DNA from: Roseomonas fluvialis
GTDB taxonomy: Bacteria > Pseudomonadota > Alphaproteobacteria > Acetobacterales > Acetobacteraceae
Assembly (NCBI RefSeq): GCF_022846615.1
Contig: NZ_AP025637.1
Span: forward strand, 3,807,001-3,871,000
Direction of reading: 5' to 3'
DNA length: 64,000 nucleotides
Made by a program: the position numbers and the translations under genes
Notes under the pieces: model-generated
Told to the model about the DNA's origin: nothing
The model's input: only the letters and a program-made list of their open reading frames with translations
Databases searched by the model: none
In this document: positions 61,883-64,000 of the stretch, one piece after another
How the letters are laid out: the number at the start of each line of letters is the position of its first letter
How positions within the stretch are numbered: the stretch's first letter is position 1

Positions 61883-62893
61883 GTGACGCTGACCGTGCTC
61901 GAGCCTGAGGGGCTCTATCCCGATACCGCGCTCGAACAGCGGATCATGGGGCCCTCGGTGCGCATCCTGCAGGGCGCGTGCAAGGCGTCGCTCGTGGAAC
62001 TGCCCGACGAGACGTGCCAGCAGGCCGATGCGCTGATGACGCTGCGCATGGCGGTGCCGGCCGACCAGATCGCCCGCTTCCCCAAGCTGCGCGTCATCAT
62101 CCGCATGGGTGTTGGCTACGACCGCGTGGATCGCGCCGCAGCGGCCGCGCGCGGCATCAAGGTCTGCAACGTGCCCGACTACGGCACGCAGGAAGTCGCG
62201 GAATTCGCCGTGCTGATGGCGCTCGCGCTGCGCCGCGGCCTGACGCTGTACCACGACACCCAGCGCGGCCCCGACCCGGCGCGCTGGGGTGTCATGCCGC
62301 ATCCGGCCGTGCGCCGGCAGGAGGTGCAGACCTTCGGCATCCTCGGCCTCGGGCGCATCGGCACGGCCGCCGCGCTGCGCGCCAAGGCGCTGGGCTATCG
62401 CGTGGTGTTCTACGACCCCGCGCTGCCCAATGGTGCCGACCGCGCGATCGGTGTTGCGCGCTGCCGCACGATGGACGAGATGCTGGCGCAGGCCGATGTG
62501 CTGTCCATCCATTGCCCGCTCACGCGCACCACGCGCGGCCTGGTGGGCGAACGCGAACTGCGCCTGCTGCCGCAGAACGCCGTCGTCATCAACACCGCGC
62601 GCGGCCCGATCCTGGATATCGATGCGCTGGAGCGCGTGATGCGCGAAGGCCACGTCGCCGCGGCCGGGCTCGACGTGATCCCGGTCGAACCGCCGGTCGA
62701 ACCCATCCCGTCCCTGCTGCGCGCCTATCGCGACCGCGAGGACTGGCTGACCGGCCGCCTCATCATCTGTCCGCACATCGCCTTCCACACGCCCGAGGCG
62801 TGGGACGACATCCGCCTGAAGGCCGCCGAGACCATGCGCGACGTGCTGGTCGAGGGGCTCGACACCAACGTCATCCCGCCGGAGAGCGACTAA
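61883..62893 (+). CDS. D-isomer-specific 2-hydroxyacid dehydrogenase (CtBP-like)
   Basis: A 336-residue NAD-dependent dehydrogenase. The substrate domain has RVIIRMGVGYDRVDRAAAAARG (Arg near catalytic) and GTQEVAEFAVLMAL; NAD loop FGILGLGRIGTAAALRAKALGY; catalytic Arg in VINTARGPILD, Glu in AGLDVIPVEPP and His in CPHIAFHTPEAW. The C-terminal binding protein-type sequence is common. Substrate not defined. GTG 61883 has GGAGGA upstream. Its end overlaps the MATE gene by 23 bp, tail to tail. Confidence 0.93.
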   Translation: MTLTVLEPEGLYPDTALEQRIMGPSVRILQGACKASLVELPDETCQQADALMTLRMAVPADQIARFPKLRVIIRMGVGYDRVDRAAAAARGIKVCNVPDYGTQEVAEFAVLMALALRRGLTLYHDTQRGPDPARWGVMPHPAVRRQEVQTFGILGLGRIGTAAALRAKALGYRVVFYDPALPNGADRAIGVARCRTMDEMLAQADVLSIHCPLTRTTRGLVGERELRLLPQNAVVINTARGPILDIDALERVMREGHVAAAGLDVIPVEPPVEPIPSLLRAYRDREDWLTGRLIICPHIAFHTPEAWDDIRLKAAETMRDVLVEGLDTNVIPPESD

Positions 62894-64000
62894 CTTCCTG
62901 CGCGGCGGCGGCTGACAGCCGCCGCCAGCGCAACAGCATCATGCCCGCCACCAGCGCGAGACCGACGCCAAGCCCGATCCATACCCCCTGCGGCCCAAGC
63001 CCGCCGTAGCGCGCGACCAGCAGGCCGAAGGGCAGGCCGATCCCCCAGTAGCCGAGGGCGGCGAACAGCATCGGCACCCGCGTATCCTTCAGCCCGCGCA
63101 AGGCGCCCGCCGCCACCACCTGGATGCCGTCGCCCATCTGGAACGCACCGGCGATCATCAGCAGCGTGGCGCCGAGGGCCGCCACCGCCGCCGATTGCGG
63201 ATCGGCGGGATCGAGGAACATCCGCGCGATGGCCGGCGCCGTGGTCACCAGCAGCAGCGCCATCGTCGCCATGAAGGCCGCACCCAGCGTCACCGCCACC
63301 CAACCCGCGCGCTGCGCGCCGCGCGGGTCCCCAGCGCCGATCGCGAGCCCTACCCGCGCCGTTGCCGCCTGGCCGATGCCCATCGGCACCATGAAGGTGG
63401 CGGACGCCGTCTGGATCGCGATGGCATGCGCCGCCACCGCCACCGTGCCGAACCAGCCCATCGCGAAGGCCGCCGCGGTGAAGACCCCGATCTCGAGCAG
63501 CATCACGCCGGCGATCGGCAGGCCCACCACGAAGACCTCCCGCAGCCGCGGCCCATCCACCCGCCAGACGCGCCCGAAAAGGCGGAAACGGCGGAACACG
63601 CGGTCGCGCCGAATGAGCACGACCAGCGCCAGCAGCATGCCGATATTGGCGATCGCGATCGCCAGCCCCGCGCCGAGCACACCGAGTCCGGCCGGGAAGA
63701 TCAGCAGCCAGGCCAGCGGCAGGTTTAGCGCGACGGCGCCGAAGGCCACCCACATCGCGGCCGCGGGCCGCTCCATCGCCGCCAGGAAGCCGCGCAGCAC
63801 GACGAAGCCGCAGAAGCCCGGCATGCCGAACATCGCAGCCCGGGTGTAGTCCTGCGCCAGCGCCGCGAGCGCCGGGTCCTGCCCCAGCGCGCGCAGCACC
63901 CCCGCCGATTCCCACAGCAATGCCCAGGTCGGCAGCAGCATGATGGCGCAGGCCCACAAGGCCGCGCGCGTGGCGCGCCGCACGGCGCGCACCCAGCCAC
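62871..64000 (-). CDS. MATE-family efflux transporter (N-terminus outside window)
   Basis: At least 376 residues of a MATE transporter; the frame is open to the end of the window, so the first helices (about 80-100 residues) are missing. Visible are GLPIAGVMLLEIGVFTAAAFAMGWFG, VAAHAIAIQTASATFMVPMGIGQAATARVGLAIGAGD and GDGIQVVAAGALRGLKDTRVPML, all typical. MATE proteins export cationic drugs or dyes with Na+ or H+ exchange. The substrate cannot be predicted. Confidence 0.94.
   Translation of the reverse strand, partial: GWVRAVRRATRAALWACAIMLLPTWALLWESAGVLRALGQDPALAALAQDYTRAAMFGMPGFCGFVVLRGFLAAMERPAAAMWVAFGAVALNLPLAWLLIFPAGLGVLGAGLAIAIANIGMLLALVVLIRRDRVFRRFRLFGRVWRVDGPRLREVFVVGLPIAGVMLLEIGVFTAAAFAMGWFGTVAVAAHAIAIQTASATFMVPMGIGQAATARVGLAIGAGDPRGAQRAGWVAVTLGAAFMATMALLLVTTAPAIARMFLDPADPQSAAVAALGATLLMIAGAFQMGDGIQVVAAGALRGLKDTRVPMLFAALGYWGIGLPFGLLVARYGGLGPQGVWIGLGVGLALVAGMMLLRWRRLSAAAAQEVSRSPAG

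Overview
The window is high-GC DNA from an alphaproteobacterium, most likely a Roseomonas-like member of the Acetobacteraceae. The evidence is: three orphan Bug/TctC solute-binding proteins, a class I lysyl-tRNA synthetase, an Usg-family protein, a groES-groEL operon with two CIRCE operators, a LexA box of the alphaproteobacterial GAAC-N7-GAAC type, a quinone-type pyrD, heme A synthase and a ubiA / rsmE / gshA neighbourhood. Genes are dense, and many neighbours overlap by 1-4 bases (ATGA, GTGA, TGATG). I saw no tRNA, rRNA, CRISPR array, IS element or integrase. Family calls rest on reading translated sequence without database searches.

1-6.6 kb is housekeeping and metabolism: end of a Bug protein, a peroxiredoxin with a small coupled gene, YqgE/AlgH, a small cupin, a pyrD-HAD phosphatase-YjbR operon, a DMT transporter and a DUF952 protein. 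6.7-19.5 kb is the most interesting part: a minus-strand cassette whose order matches the late region of phage T7. In transcription order it holds two unknown genes, a gp7.3-like protein, portal, scaffold, capsid, the two tail tubular proteins, a gp14-like protein, a tailspike, a small TerS-position protein, TerL, a membrane coiled-coil protein and a SleB-type endolysin. It has no integrase, polymerases, replication genes or gp15/gp16-like ejection proteins. A LexA box lies just upstream of its first gene, and an S24-type repressor is divergent from it. This is the profile expected of a domesticated podovirus-type particle cassette, possibly a gene-transfer agent, under SOS control.

20.5-31.9 kb holds a DSD1-type PLP enzyme, a flavin amine oxidase, a GGCT-like protein, a second Bug protein, phosphomannomutase and UDP-glucose dehydrogenase (surface sugar supply), a lysS-mprF pair in which the MprF aminoacyl-transferase domain is cut short, and asd. 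32-41 kb holds a trypsin-like lipoprotein, a DinG-like helicase, a CDO-like cupin, a three-gene catabolic operon (PLP lyase, amidohydrolase, enoyl-CoA hydratase), a cold-shock protein and a third Bug protein.

41.6-53.5 kb holds groEL-groES, usg, a VTT membrane protein, a glycosyltransferase, an overlapping heme A synthase / multi-PAS kinase / TldD operon and a PilZ-tailed chemoreceptor. 53.7-64 kb holds a small hydrophobic protein, gshA, rsmE, ubiA, a methyltransferase, a miniature YD-repeat protein, a WD40-cytochrome c fusion, an SDR, a cyclase-family protein, a small exported protein, a 2-hydroxyacid dehydrogenase and a MATE transporter that runs off the end.

A dispersed non-coding repeat of about 130 bp occurs at least four times (11.8, 20.3, 41.3 and 41.4 kb). 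One copy sits exactly where T7 would carry gp15/gp16.
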